Source of the DNA: DASUBV01 sp963725175
GTDB lineage: Bacteria; Actinomycetota; Actinomycetes; Streptosporangiales; Streptosporangiaceae
Direction of reading: 5' to 3'
DNA: 64,000 bases
Assembly: GCA_963725175.1 (NCBI GenBank)
Contig: CAVRXH010000006.1
Coordinates: 6,262,001-6,326,000 of the forward strand
Shown here: in pieces, positions 51,206-59,372 of the stretch
How positions within the stretch are numbered: position 1 is the first letter of the stretch
Layout of the letters: each line of letters begins with the position of its first letter
Position numbers and translations under genes: made by a program
The notes under the pieces: model-generated
Told to the model about the DNA's origin: nothing
Database searches by the model: none
What the model saw: only the letters and a program-made list of their open reading frames with translations

Positions 51206-52611
51206 CCGTCACCGAGGTCACGGCGCCGCCGCCGCCGCTTGACCCCTACGCCCGCGCGCTAGGGGGGGACCGCATGGACGGGCTCCGCGCGGCGGCGGGG
51301 GAGCTGTCCCGCTGGCTGGGCGGCCGGGCGGTATGGAACGTGAACTCCACCGCCCGCGGCGGCGGCGTCGCGGAGCTGCTGGCCAGGATGGTGCCGCTGG
51401 CGGCGGCGCTGGGCGTGTCCGCCCGCTGGCTGGTGGCCGGCGGCCCGCCGGAGTTCTTCGCCGTGACCAAGCGGCTGTGCGGGCTGCTGTACGGGGTTCC
51501 CGACCCGGCCGGCGGCCCCGGCGCCGCCGGCCGGGCCTGCTACGAGGCGGCCATCGCCGGCCAGCTGCCCGGCGTGCTCGCCCGCACCGCCCCCGGCGAC
51601 CTGGTCATCCTGCACGACCCGCAGACCGCCGGGCTGATCCCCGGGCTGGCCGGGGCCGGCCGGGTGGTGATCTGGCGCTGCCACATCGGGACCGACGCGC
51701 CCAGCGACGCGGGCGAGGCGGGCTGGGAGTTCCTGCGCCGCTACCTGGGCGACGCGCACGCCGTGGTCTGCACGCTGGCCGTGCACGCTCCCGGCTGGCT
51801 GCGGGCGGCCGTGCCGTCGCACGCCATCACGCCGTCGGTGGACCCGCTGTCGCCCAAGAACATCGCCCTGAGCGAGGAGCGGGCCGTCTCGGTGCTGGAC
51901 CGGGCCGGGCTGTTCCGGGCCGGCGGCGGCCCGCTGATCGCCCTGGCGCAGGACCGCCCGGTGCGCCGGGACCGCCCGCTGGTGGTGCAGATCTCCCGCT
52001 GGGACCGGCTCAAGGACATGCCGGGCGTGCTCACCGCCTTCACCCGGCATGTCGCCCCCGGCCGCGACGCCGACCTGCTGCTGGCCGGCCCGCAGGTGCG
52101 CGGTGTCGCCGACGACCCGGACGCGGCGGCCGCCTACGGCGAGTGCCAGGCCGCCTGGCGGTCGCTGCCGCCCGGGCCGCGCGAGCGCGTGCACCTGGGC
52201 ACCATGCCGGTGGCCGACACCGAGGCGAACGCCCTGGTGGTGAACGCGCTGCAGCGCCGCGCCGCCGTGGTGGCGCAGAAGAGCCTGGCCGAGGGGTTCG
52301 GGCTGACCGTGACCGAGGCGATGTGGAAGGCCGCGCCGGTGGTGGCCAGCACGGTCGGCGGCATCGCGGCGCAGCTCACCAGCGGGACCGAGGGAATCCT
52401 GGTCGGCCCCCGCGACCTGGCCGCCTTCGGCGCGGCCGTCGCCCGGCTGCTCGATGACCGCGCCGCCGCCGCGCGGCTCGGCCAGGCCGCGCGGCGGCGG
52501 GCGGCCGGGGATCACCTGGTGGACCGGCAGCTGCTGGCCTGGCCGCCGGTGCTGCGCGCGGCGGCGCGGGCGGCGGGACAGGAAACGGGGACGACAGGAG
52601 GACAGCGATGA
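51202..52611 (+). CDS. GT4 trehalose-synthase / trehalose-phosphorylase-like glycosyltransferase
   Basis: 469 residues, two Rossmann domains (GT-B). N-terminal VWNVNSTARGGGVAELLARMVPLAAALG, LVILHDPQTAGLIPGL and IWRCHIGTDAP are typical of TreT/TreP proteins, which join a glucosyl unit (from ADP- or UDP-glucose or glucose-1-P) to glucose. The donor-binding half has VQISRWDRLKDMPGVLTAF, LQRRAAVVAQKSLAEGFGLTVTEAMWKAAPVVAS (E-x7-E type motif) and GILVGPRD. If the acceptor is the pathway sugar, it forms a disaccharide. The gene before is a HAD phosphatase, the gene after an aldo/keto reductase. Confidence 0.85.
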   Translation: MTVTEVTAPPPPLDPYARALGGDRMDGLRAAAGELSRWLGGRAVWNVNSTARGGGVAELLARMVPLAAALGVSARWLVAGGPPEFFAVTKRLCGLLYGVPDPAGGPGAAGRACYEAAIAGQLPGVLARTAPGDLVILHDPQTAGLIPGLAGAGRVVIWRCHIGTDAPSDAGEAGWEFLRRYLGDAHAVVCTLAVHAPGWLRAAVPSHAITPSVDPLSPKNIALSEERAVSVLDRAGLFRAGGGPLIALAQDRPVRRDRPLVVQISRWDRLKDMPGVLTAFTRHVAPGRDADLLLAGPQVRGVADDPDAAAAYGECQAAWRSLPPGPRERVHLGTMPVADTEANALVVNALQRRAAVVAQKSLAEGFGLTVTEAMWKAAPVVASTVGGIAAQLTSGTEGILVGPRDLAAFGAAVARLLDDRAAAARLGQAARRRAAGDHLVDRQLLAWPPVLRAAARAAGQETGTTGGQR

Positions 52612-53591
52612 TGCCAGCACGAACCCTGGGCGCGGCGGGGCCGGCCGTCTCGGCGATCGGCCTGGGCTGCATGGGCATGTCCCAGTTCTACGGCCCGCGC
52701 GACGACGCCGAGTCGGCGCGGACCATCGCGCTGGCCCGCGAGGAGGGCATGTCGTTATTCGACACCGCCGACATGTACGGGCCGTACCTGAATGAGCGCC
52801 TGGTGGGTCGCGCGGTCGCGCCGTTCCGCGACGAGATCGTGCTCGTGACGAAGTTCGGCAACCTGAAGGACGGCTCCGGCGAGGTCGTCGGCGTCAACGG
52901 CCGCCCGGAGTACGTCCGCCAGGCCTGCGAGGGCTCGCTGCGCCGGCTCGGCGTCGAGGTGATCGATCTCTACCTCCAGCACCGGGTGGACCGGGCGACG
53001 CCCGTCGAGGAGACCTGGGGGACCCTGGGCGAGCTGGCCGCCGAGGGGAAGATCCGCTGGGCGGGCCTGTGCGAGGCCAGCCTGGCCACCATCCGCCGCG
53101 CCCATGCCACCTACCCGGTGACCGCGGTGCAGACCGAGCTGTCGCTGTTCAGCCGCGACCCGCGCGGCGGCCTGCTGGCGGCGCTCGCGGCGGCGGGGAT
53201 CGGCTTCATGGCCTACGCGCCGCTGTCCCGCGGGCTGCTGTCCGGCGGCATCGCCGGCCGCGATGACCTGACCGCCGATGACTGGCGGCTCGGCCTGCCC
53301 AGGTTCGCTGCGGGCGCCATCGGCGCCAACGCCGCGCTCGCCGGGGAGCTGGCCCGCTTCGCGCGGCGCCGAGAGCTCACCATCGCCCAGCTCGCTATCG
53401 CCTGGGTGCTGGCGCAGGGCGGGAACGTGCAGGCGCTGATCGGCACGAGACGGCGCTCGCACCTCACCGAGAACCTGCGCGCGGCTCAGGTAACCCTGTC
53501 AGCGGCGGAACTCGCCGAGATCGACGCGATCACGGGCAGCGCGGACGTTCTGGGTAACCGGTATCCGGACATGAGCCACGTGGATGCCTAG
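52608..53591 (+). CDS. Aldo/keto reductase
   Basis: 327 residues; AGGAGG lies at good distance before ATG 52608, which overlaps the GT4 stop. NADPH-dependent TIM barrel: IGLGCMGMSQFYGP, FDTADMYGPYLNERLVG (catalytic Asp-Tyr pair), VTKFG (Lys), LYLQHRVDRATPVEETW (His), VQTELSLFSRDP, YAPLSRGLLSGG and the cofactor end LIGTRRRSHLTENL. Closest to the plant/YakC type. Last gene of the operon, ending in a bidirectional hairpin. Likely reduces an aldehyde or keto-sugar intermediate. Confidence 0.9.
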   Translation: MMPARTLGAAGPAVSAIGLGCMGMSQFYGPRDDAESARTIALAREEGMSLFDTADMYGPYLNERLVGRAVAPFRDEIVLVTKFGNLKDGSGEVVGVNGRPEYVRQACEGSLRRLGVEVIDLYLQHRVDRATPVEETWGTLGELAAEGKIRWAGLCEASLATIRRAHATYPVTAVQTELSLFSRDPRGGLLAALAAAGIGFMAYAPLSRGLLSGGIAGRDDLTADDWRLGLPRFAAGAIGANAALAGELARFARRRELTIAQLAIAWVLAQGGNVQALIGTRRRSHLTENLRAAQVTLSAAELAEIDAITGSADVLGNRYPDMSHVDA

Positions 53592-53601
53592 GAAACTGGA
53601 A

Positions 53602-53651
53602 TCGGGCTGGCCCAGACCCGGGGGAGAGCCCCTGACCCCGAGCCAGCCCGA
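53602..53651. terminator. Bidirectional terminator between aldo/keto reductase and cold shock genes
   Basis: TCGGGCTGGC (53602-53611) pairs perfectly with GCCAGCCCGA (53642-53651); the 30-nt loop contains further GC-rich pairing (CCCGGGGG with CCCC). It lies midway between two convergent stops at 53591 and 53664, marking the end of the operon. Confidence 0.8.
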
Positions 53652-53663
53652 CGGCGAAACTGG

Positions 53664-53867
53664 CTAGAGCGGGCGAACCTGCTCGGCCTGCGGGCCCTTC
53701 TGGCCCTGGCCGACGGTGAACTCCACGCGCTGGCTCTCCTCCAGGCTGCGGTAACCATCAGACTGGATAGCGGAGTAGTGCACGAAGACGTCGGCGGTGC
53801 CGTCGTCGGGTGCGATGAAGCCATAGCCCTTCTCGGCGTTGAACCACTTCACGGTGCCTTGAGGCAT
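53664..53867 (-). CDS. Cold shock protein (CspA family)
   Basis: 67 residues, the exact family length. Single OB fold with RNP1-like KGYGFI and RNP2-like VFVHYSAI, start MPQGTVKWFNAEKGYGFIAP. Binds single-stranded nucleic acid as an RNA chaperone. AGGAGAG precedes ATG 53867. A leader of up to about 170 nt upstream would fit the regulated 5' regions common in csp genes, but no clear structure was identified there. Standard gene; marks return to housekeeping content. Confidence 0.95.
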   Translation of the reverse strand: MPQGTVKWFNAEKGYGFIAPDDGTADVFVHYSAIQSDGYRSLEESQRVEFTVGQGQKGPQAEQVRPL

Positions 53868-54140
53868 GTATCTCTCTCCTGCAGACGATCTTCGGGAATC
53901 ACGTTCGTGAGACCCAGGTTGGTGCGACCGCCCGCCGGCCCGGGGAATCCCGGACAACTGCTCACGGCGCCCGCTGTCAGAAATTTCGCAGGCGCTAGGG
54001 CACGTACACGAATTTCGACTACAACCACCGACCATTAAACACCATCACGCCGCATGGGGCGTGCATCCGGTGAATCAGCCGCCCCCGGCGCGTCGCCTGA
54101 CCCACCAGCCCAGCGGATCCGCCCAGGTCACCCGGCCCCG

Positions 54141-54482
54141 CTACCAGCCCAGCTCGCGCAGCCGCTTGTCACCGATGCCGAAATGGTGCCCAACCTCGTG
54201 CACGACGGTGCGCCTGACCTCGTCGGCGACCTGCTCCGGGGTGTCGCAGCGGGCGCAGATCGCCTGCTGGTAGATGGTAATCCGGTCCGGCAGCACCCCG
54301 GCGTAGTTCGCGCCCCTGCTGGTCAGCGGGACGCCCTGGTACAGCCCGAGCAGGCCGGGCGGCCCCGGCTCGTGCTGGACGGTCACGGCGACGTTGCGCA
54401 TCATCTCGCCCAGCTCGCCGGGCAGCCCGTCCAGCGCGCGGGCCACCATCTCCTCGAACCCGTCCGGGGTGATCTCGATCAC
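54141..54482 (-). CDS. Small zinc metallopeptidase (zincin-like, DUF1025 type)
   Basis: 113 residues from GTG 54482. HEVGHHFGIGDKRLRELGW near the C-terminus carries the HExxH zinc site with the third-ligand region D-x-x-L. The N-terminal part (IEITPDGFEEMVARALDGLPGEL) and GVLPDRITIYQQAICARC are typical of this small cytoplasmic family found across actinobacteria. Substrate unknown. No operon partner; the next gene upstream starts beyond a repeat-containing gap. Confidence 0.88.
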   Translation of the reverse strand: MIEITPDGFEEMVARALDGLPGELGEMMRNVAVTVQHEPGPPGLLGLYQGVPLTSRGANYAGVLPDRITIYQQAICARCDTPEQVADEVRRTVVHEVGHHFGIGDKRLRELGW

Positions 54483-54509
54483 CCGCCCATTGTCGCGCGG
54501 CCCGGCCCG

Positions 54510-54547
54510 GGTGGCGCGGCCCAGGTGGCGCGGCCCAGGTGGCGCGG
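54510..54547. repeat. 14-bp tandem repeat in an intergenic gap
   Basis: GGTGGCGCGGCCCA begins at 54510 and 54524, with a partial third copy at 54538, between the metallopeptidase start and the dehydrogenase stop. The 14-bp period, unlike the 15-bp repeats inside genes, is not a multiple of three, as expected outside coding sequence. Confidence 0.8.
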
Positions 54548-54579
54548 CGCGGCCAGCGTGGCGCGGCGACGCCGCGGGC

Positions 54580-55584
54580 TCAGCCCCCGATGACGACCTT
54601 CAGGCCCTCCCGCCGGGCGGCGCTGGCCAGCGCGGTGGCGGTCTCAGCCACCGGGAACCGCTCGCTGACCAGCGAGTCAAGCTCGACCCGGCCGCTGGCG
54701 GCCAGCCAGATCGCCCGCGGGTAGACCTCGTTCATCCGGCGGACCATGGCCATGGTCAGGCCCTTGCGCCTGGCCAGCGAGGCCGGGAACCGGGTCCAGT
54801 CGTCGCCGGGAATGCCGCCGAGCACCACCCGCGCCCCCGGCCGGGCCGCCGCCATGGCCAGCCGCACGCCGCTGTCGGTGCCAGCCATCTCGAAGGTCAC
54901 GTCCGCGCCCTCGCCGGTGATACTGCCAAGATCGTCCGATCCGCTGAACGGGGCGGCGTCGTGGACCTCATCGGCTCCCAGGCGGGCTGCCGCCGCCCGC
55001 CGGTGCTCCAGCGGGTCGAAGGCGATGATCCTGGCCGCTCCGCTGGCCCGCAGCACCTGGATGAGCAGCAGCCCGATCGGGCCGCAGCCGGCCACCACGG
55101 CGGTCTCGCCGAGATGAAGGTGCCCGAGGCCCGCCGCGTGCACGGCGACGCCGAGCGGCTCCAGCAGCGCGCCGCCGGCGTCGCTGACCGAGTCGGGCAG
55201 GGCGAAGAGCAGGCGGGAGGGCCAGGTCAGGTACTCGCGCATCGCGCCGTCGGCGTCGCCGTGCCCGGCGAAGGACAGCCTGGTGCACAGGTTCCGGTAG
55301 CCGCGCAGGCAGGACGCGCAGGTCATGCAGGGGATGGCCGGGTCGATGGCGACGCGCTCGCCGTGCCGGGGGCCGCCCTCGATGACCCCGGCGGCCTCGT
55401 GCCCGAGCACCAGGGGCCGGTCGAGCACCGAGTCGCCGATCCCGGCCTCGGTGTACCAGTGCAGGTCAGACCCGCAGACGCCGATCGCCGTCACCCGGAC
55501 CAGGCTCTCGCCGGGTCCGGGCTCGGGCACCGGCTCGTCGCTGATCTCGATCCGGCCAGGCCCGTGCAGCCGCGCCGTCTTCAT
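54580..55584 (-). CDS. Zinc-dependent medium-chain alcohol/polyol dehydrogenase
   Basis: 334 residues. Catalytic zinc: GVCGSDLHWY and LVLGHEAAGVI. Structural zinc: CMTCASCLRGYRNLC with four Cys. Rossmann fold VVAGCGPIGLLLIQVL and FDPLEHRRAAAARLG with an acidic residue after the second strand, suggesting NAD preference. Resembles sorbitol/xylitol dehydrogenases. It lies 8 bp after the sedolisin gene on the same strand; a functional link is not obvious. It could also serve sugar metabolism of the nearby cluster, but lies beyond its terminator. Confidence 0.88.
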   Translation of the reverse strand: MKTARLHGPGRIEISDEPVPEPGPGESLVRVTAIGVCGSDLHWYTEAGIGDSVLDRPLVLGHEAAGVIEGGPRHGERVAIDPAIPCMTCASCLRGYRNLCTRLSFAGHGDADGAMREYLTWPSRLLFALPDSVSDAGGALLEPLGVAVHAAGLGHLHLGETAVVAGCGPIGLLLIQVLRASGAARIIAFDPLEHRRAAAARLGADEVHDAAPFSGSDDLGSITGEGADVTFEMAGTDSGVRLAMAAARPGARVVLGGIPGDDWTRFPASLARRKGLTMAMVRRMNEVYPRAIWLAASGRVELDSLVSERFPVAETATALASAARREGLKVVIGG

Positions 55585-55592
55585 GATCCCGC

Positions 55593-56903
55593 TCAGAAAC
55601 CGCCTGTCCCGTCCGGGGTGCCCACGCCGGTGGGTGCGTCGTAGCCCCGCTTAGCGGTGCACAGGTAGTCGTCACCGCACGCTTGCTTCGCCGACCCGCC
55701 GAACAGGGCGTTGCTGCCCTTGGTGATGTCGAAGAAGTCGGCCCGGTGCTGGTAAAGGTAGCGCGGCGAGATCCGGCTGGCGTTGCCGGCCAGGCCGTAG
55801 ACCCCGGAGATGAACGGCGCCGCCGCGCTGGTCCCGGCTACGGTGATCCAGCCGCCCCAGGCGGCGTTGAAGATCGGCACGTTCGCGGCGATGGCCGACA
55901 CGTCGGCGACCGTGCGGCCCGGGCAGTGCTTGTCGTGCTGCCAGGCCGGCTTGCCGACGTAGGCGGAGCAGCCGCTGGCGCCCGCGCCGAAGATGGACGG
56001 GTCGTACCAGACCCGCTCGGTGTAGCCGCGGGCGTTGTGCGCGCTGGCCAGCTCGGTGCCGCCGACGGCGGTCACCGACGCCAGGTCGGCGGGGAAGTTG
56101 GCGGCGTCGAAGCCGTAGTCCCCGGCGGAGACCACGACCATGTGACCGGGGTGCCGGTAGTCCTTGCGGTAGTTCATGGCCTGCCCGTTCTCGCGCTGGC
56201 CGTAACTGTTGCTGATCACCTGCGCGCCGAGCCTGGCCGCCGTGCCGTCGGTCTTGCCCAGGTCGCCGTCGCTGGTGCTCTTTGCCTCCACGACCACGAT
56301 GTGACACAGCGGGCAGGCCGCCGAGATCATCGACACGTCCAGCGTGGCCTCCAGGTCCCAGCCGCTGAACAGGCTGGAGGGGGCGGGCGGCTTCGCCTTG
56401 CCATTCTCGTTGACGATCCGCAGGCAGCCGCTGCCGGTGCCGCACGGCGGCAGCCCGTAGTGCTCCCGGTAGACCTTCAGGTACTGGGCCAGGTGCGGGG
56501 TGTTCCCGGCGATGGACACCGCGATGGTCTGGTGCTCGTTCCGCCAGACCGGCAGCCGGTAGGCCCGTTCCAGCGCCTTCGCGCCCCAGCCCTGGGGGCG
56601 GGTCTTGTGCGCGGCGGCGGTGATGGACATGGCGGCGGCCCGCCGACCTGCCACCATCACGAAGCACCGCATGTGCCCGGCGGCGGCCGCCGGGCAGGCG
56701 GCCCGCGGCGCGGCCGCCGCGGTGCCGTGCTGGCCCGAACTGAGCTGGCCGGCGGCCGTGGCGGCGGGCGCGGCGGCGATCATCATGCCGCCGAGCGCCA
56801 GCAGGCCGACGGCGGCCGCGGCGGCCCGGCCGGCCCTGGGCAGCGCCCGCATCCCGGGGGTGTGAGTCATCTGCCTGCTCCCTGGCTCTGGACGGCGGGT
56901 CAT
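55593..56903 (-). CDS. Secreted S53-family peptidase (sedolisin-like)
   Basis: 436 residues from ATG 56903 (ATGA overlap with the gene upstream). Signal sequence (LPRAGRAAAAAVGLLALGGMMIAAAPAATA), then the catalytic domain: DLEATLDVSMI (Glu and Asp of the S53 triad), GHMVVVSAGDYGF, GGTELAS, the Ser motif VAGTSAAAPFISGVYGL, and the calcium-site end FFDITKGSN...YDAPTGVGTPDG. The long activation propeptide usual for S53 enzymes is nearly absent, which is common in bacterial short forms. Acidic-pH protease outside the cell. Probably works with the secreted protein encoded just upstream. Confidence 0.88.
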   Translation of the reverse strand: MTRRPEPGSRQMTHTPGMRALPRAGRAAAAAVGLLALGGMMIAAAPAATAAGQLSSGQHGTAAAAPRAACPAAAAGHMRCFVMVAGRRAAAMSITAAAHKTRPQGWGAKALERAYRLPVWRNEHQTIAVSIAGNTPHLAQYLKVYREHYGLPPCGTGSGCLRIVNENGKAKPPAPSSLFSGWDLEATLDVSMISAACPLCHIVVVEAKSTSDGDLGKTDGTAARLGAQVISNSYGQRENGQAMNYRKDYRHPGHMVVVSAGDYGFDAANFPADLASVTAVGGTELASAHNARGYTERVWYDPSIFGAGASGCSAYVGKPAWQHDKHCPGRTVADVSAIAANVPIFNAAWGGWITVAGTSAAAPFISGVYGLAGNASRISPRYLYQHRADFFDITKGSNALFGGSAKQACGDDYLCTAKRGYDAPTGVGTPDGTGGF

Positions 56904-59203
56904 GAGGTGGTCCCGTAGGCGCGGGTGATCGTCTCCGTTATCGAGCCGCCGGCGGCGTCGGTGGCGCTGACCCGGAGACTGACGTCCACCCCGGCCGGGG
57001 CGCTGAAGGCGAGGTGGTAACGCCCGCCGCCGCGCGCGGTCACGGTGGCCGGGTACCAGCTCCCGCCGTCGTTGTAGGAGACCTGGGCGGTGGCCCCGGT
57101 GATGGCCGCCGAGCCGCCGAGCTGGATGTGCCCGGCGGTGATGTCGACGGCCTGGGCGCCCGGCGCGGTCAGCCCGGCCAGCGACATGCCCTGGACGGCG
57201 TAATGCAGCGTCAGCAGCGGCTGCACGGCGCACTTGCGATGCAGGACCAGCGAGTTGTTCTTCACCGTCAGCGAGCAGTACCAGCTCGGCGGCACGGTGG
57301 CACCGGCCGCCGGGGCGGAGCGCCAGGACCAGACGGTCCTGGTCACGGGGGACAGGTGGAAGAAGCTGCCGTACCTGGCGGCGTTCAGGGTGAGCTTGAG
57401 CTGCGCGGGCCGCGCGCCCAGCTTGACCGCCGGGAAGCCGTCAAGCCCGGTGCCGTGGGCGATCTCGGTGCCGTTCTGGTCGAGCTGGTAGCTGCCCACC
57501 GCCTTGGCGTAGCCGAGGAAGCCGAACCCGGCGCCGGTGTGCCCGAACTGGTTGTCGCTGAACGGGGTGAGCGCCAGGTTGAGGGTGTTTCCGGCGCGGT
57601 CAGCCGAGATCTCGGTGCGCTCGATGGCCCCGGCGTACCCGCCGAAGCTGCCGTCCGGCCCCGGGTGCAGCGGGTAACGGTTCCAGTCCTCGGACAACGA
57701 CTGGCGCGCGCCGTAGGAGCGGAAGCTGCCGCTCTGGAAGCCCGCGAAGGTGTTCAGGTTCGCGAAGAGCTGGGTTTCCCAGATCACGCCGTGCCCGGAC
57801 TGGAAGTACTGGGTCTGCGCCGTCGGCAGCGAGAACACGGTGATGGGCACGAGCTCAAGGACAAGCTGGGCGGGCGTGCCGCCGAAGTTGGACCAGCCGC
57901 CTGAGCTGCTCGGCGTGTCCTGGTAGTACCGCTCGTGCACGGTCGCCAGCTCGTCGGGGCTGAGGGTGAAGTGCTGCCGCGGGATGAGGCCGGCCGGGCC
58001 GGGGAAGTCCGCGTTGTAGACGTAGGCCGGGCTGGCCTTGCCGGTCGAGCCGAGCGTCGCGATGGTGTAGGTGCGCAGCGATCCGACGGTCGGCCTGCGG
58101 GTCGTCGGGCTGAGCCAGCCGGTGAAGCCGGACCAGCTCTGCGAGTAGCTGTAGGGCGTGCCGTGCGCGGCGCCCCTGTCGAACGTGATGCCTTCCTGGA
58201 TCGGCTGCGACGGCCGGGGCGTGGCCACCGTGACCTCGCTGCTGGCCCGCCGGGCGTCGAGGCGCAGCGTGCTGTGCGCGCCGCGGACGGTGAACTGCGG
58301 CACGACCTCCATGCGGAGCTGCGGGATGGCGCTATTGAACGTGAAGTACGTGGCGATCGCCCAGTAGTGCCCGGCGGGGAGGCTGAACTTCGCGGCGCCG
58401 TGGTAGAAGAAGTTCTCCGTCTCGTTCAGCCCCACGTACCGCAGGGTGCGGTCGGTGTTGCCGATGAAGACGGTGTCGCCGTTGTCCGGCCTGCCGTTCA
58501 GGCCGAGCGCGTGCACGGTCAGCGTGCGCATCGGGAAGTCGGGCCGGGTGGCCGAGGCGGGCGCGGTGCTGGCCGATGCGGTGCTGGCCGAAGATGAGCC
58601 GGCCAGCGCGATGCTGACCCCGGCGAGCATGCCGTCGGTGCCGTAGCTGGCCCTGGCGTGATCGTGCCGGAACAGCGCGGTGAGCGCGGCGCCGAATGCC
58701 CTCGCCGAGCTCGCGGTGAGGTAACCGGACTCGGCGCCGGCGCCCGCCTTCGTCACGGTCAGGCCCGCGAGGGCGGGCACGGTTCCGCTGAACCGCACCG
58801 TGACCGGGAGCCGGCCGCCGGACTCGGCCTTCTCCAGCGCGCCGAGCTGGAAGAGGCTCGGGCTCAGGGCCTGGCCGAGGTAGGGCATCGCCAGGTCGGG
58901 GATCTCCATGGTCTGCCCGGCGTAGTGCAGCGAGGCCAGCGCACCTGCCGCGGCCGCGTAGCGGACCGCGACCTGAGTGCGGCCGCCCGACGTGCTCACC
59001 AGCAGCTGGTCGCCGTTGATCAGGAACAGCCGGTGCACGCTGCCGGCGACCCGCTCGGGCCGCGCGTGCCTGGCCGCGGCCGGGGCGCCAGGGGCGGCCG
59101 GGGCCGCCTGCGCGGCGGCGATGCCGGAGCCGCAGGCGAGGCTGGCGGCGGCGAGACCGGCGGCCAGCCAGGAGAAACGGAATTGCCGATGCTGCCGCTG
59201 CAC
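56900..59203 (-). CDS. Large secreted protein of unknown function, coupled to the sedolisin
   Basis: 767 residues with a signal peptide (SWLAAGLAAASLACGSGIAAAQA). The start of the mature part (VHRLFLINGDQLLVSTSGGRTQVAVR) resembles the prodomain start of large actinobacterial subtilases, and the remainder is beta-rich like their C-terminal halves (GLNGRPDNGDTVFIGNTDRTL, RLDARRASSEVTVATPRPSQPI, a final Ig-like IQLGGSAAITGATAQVSYNDGGSWYPA). The protease domain itself is missing. ATGA overlap with the S53 gene suggests the pair replaces a single polypeptide: scaffold plus catalyst. Cleavage target unknown. Confidence 0.78.
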   Translation of the reverse strand: MQRQHRQFRFSWLAAGLAAASLACGSGIAAAQAAPAAPGAPAAARHARPERVAGSVHRLFLINGDQLLVSTSGGRTQVAVRYAAAAGALASLHYAGQTMEIPDLAMPYLGQALSPSLFQLGALEKAESGGRLPVTVRFSGTVPALAGLTVTKAGAGAESGYLTASSARAFGAALTALFRHDHARASYGTDGMLAGVSIALAGSSSASTASASTAPASATRPDFPMRTLTVHALGLNGRPDNGDTVFIGNTDRTLRYVGLNETENFFYHGAAKFSLPAGHYWAIATYFTFNSAIPQLRMEVVPQFTVRGAHSTLRLDARRASSEVTVATPRPSQPIQEGITFDRGAAHGTPYSYSQSWSGFTGWLSPTTRRPTVGSLRTYTIATLGSTGKASPAYVYNADFPGPAGLIPRQHFTLSPDELATVHERYYQDTPSSSGGWSNFGGTPAQLVLELVPITVFSLPTAQTQYFQSGHGVIWETQLFANLNTFAGFQSGSFRSYGARQSLSEDWNRYPLHPGPDGSFGGYAGAIERTEISADRAGNTLNLALTPFSDNQFGHTGAGFGFLGYAKAVGSYQLDQNGTEIAHGTGLDGFPAVKLGARPAQLKLTLNAARYGSFFHLSPVTRTVWSWRSAPAAGATVPPSWYCSLTVKNNSLVLHRKCAVQPLLTLHYAVQGMSLAGLTAPGAQAVDITAGHIQLGGSAAITGATAQVSYNDGGSWYPATVTARGGGRYHLAFSAPAGVDVSLRVSATDAAGGSITETITRAYGTTS

Positions 59204-59372
59204 GCGACCTCCTCAGCCCTGGGGGGGTGTGTGATAGGGCGCTAAGCACATATATAGCTCTTCCCTATCAGACATTCAGCTCAGGCTGATATGAGGCACA
59301 TCGCTGATGGGCAAACCGTTACCTATCCGGTGAGCCATTGCCGAGCCGCCATTCGGGCGGCCGTGCCGCGTG

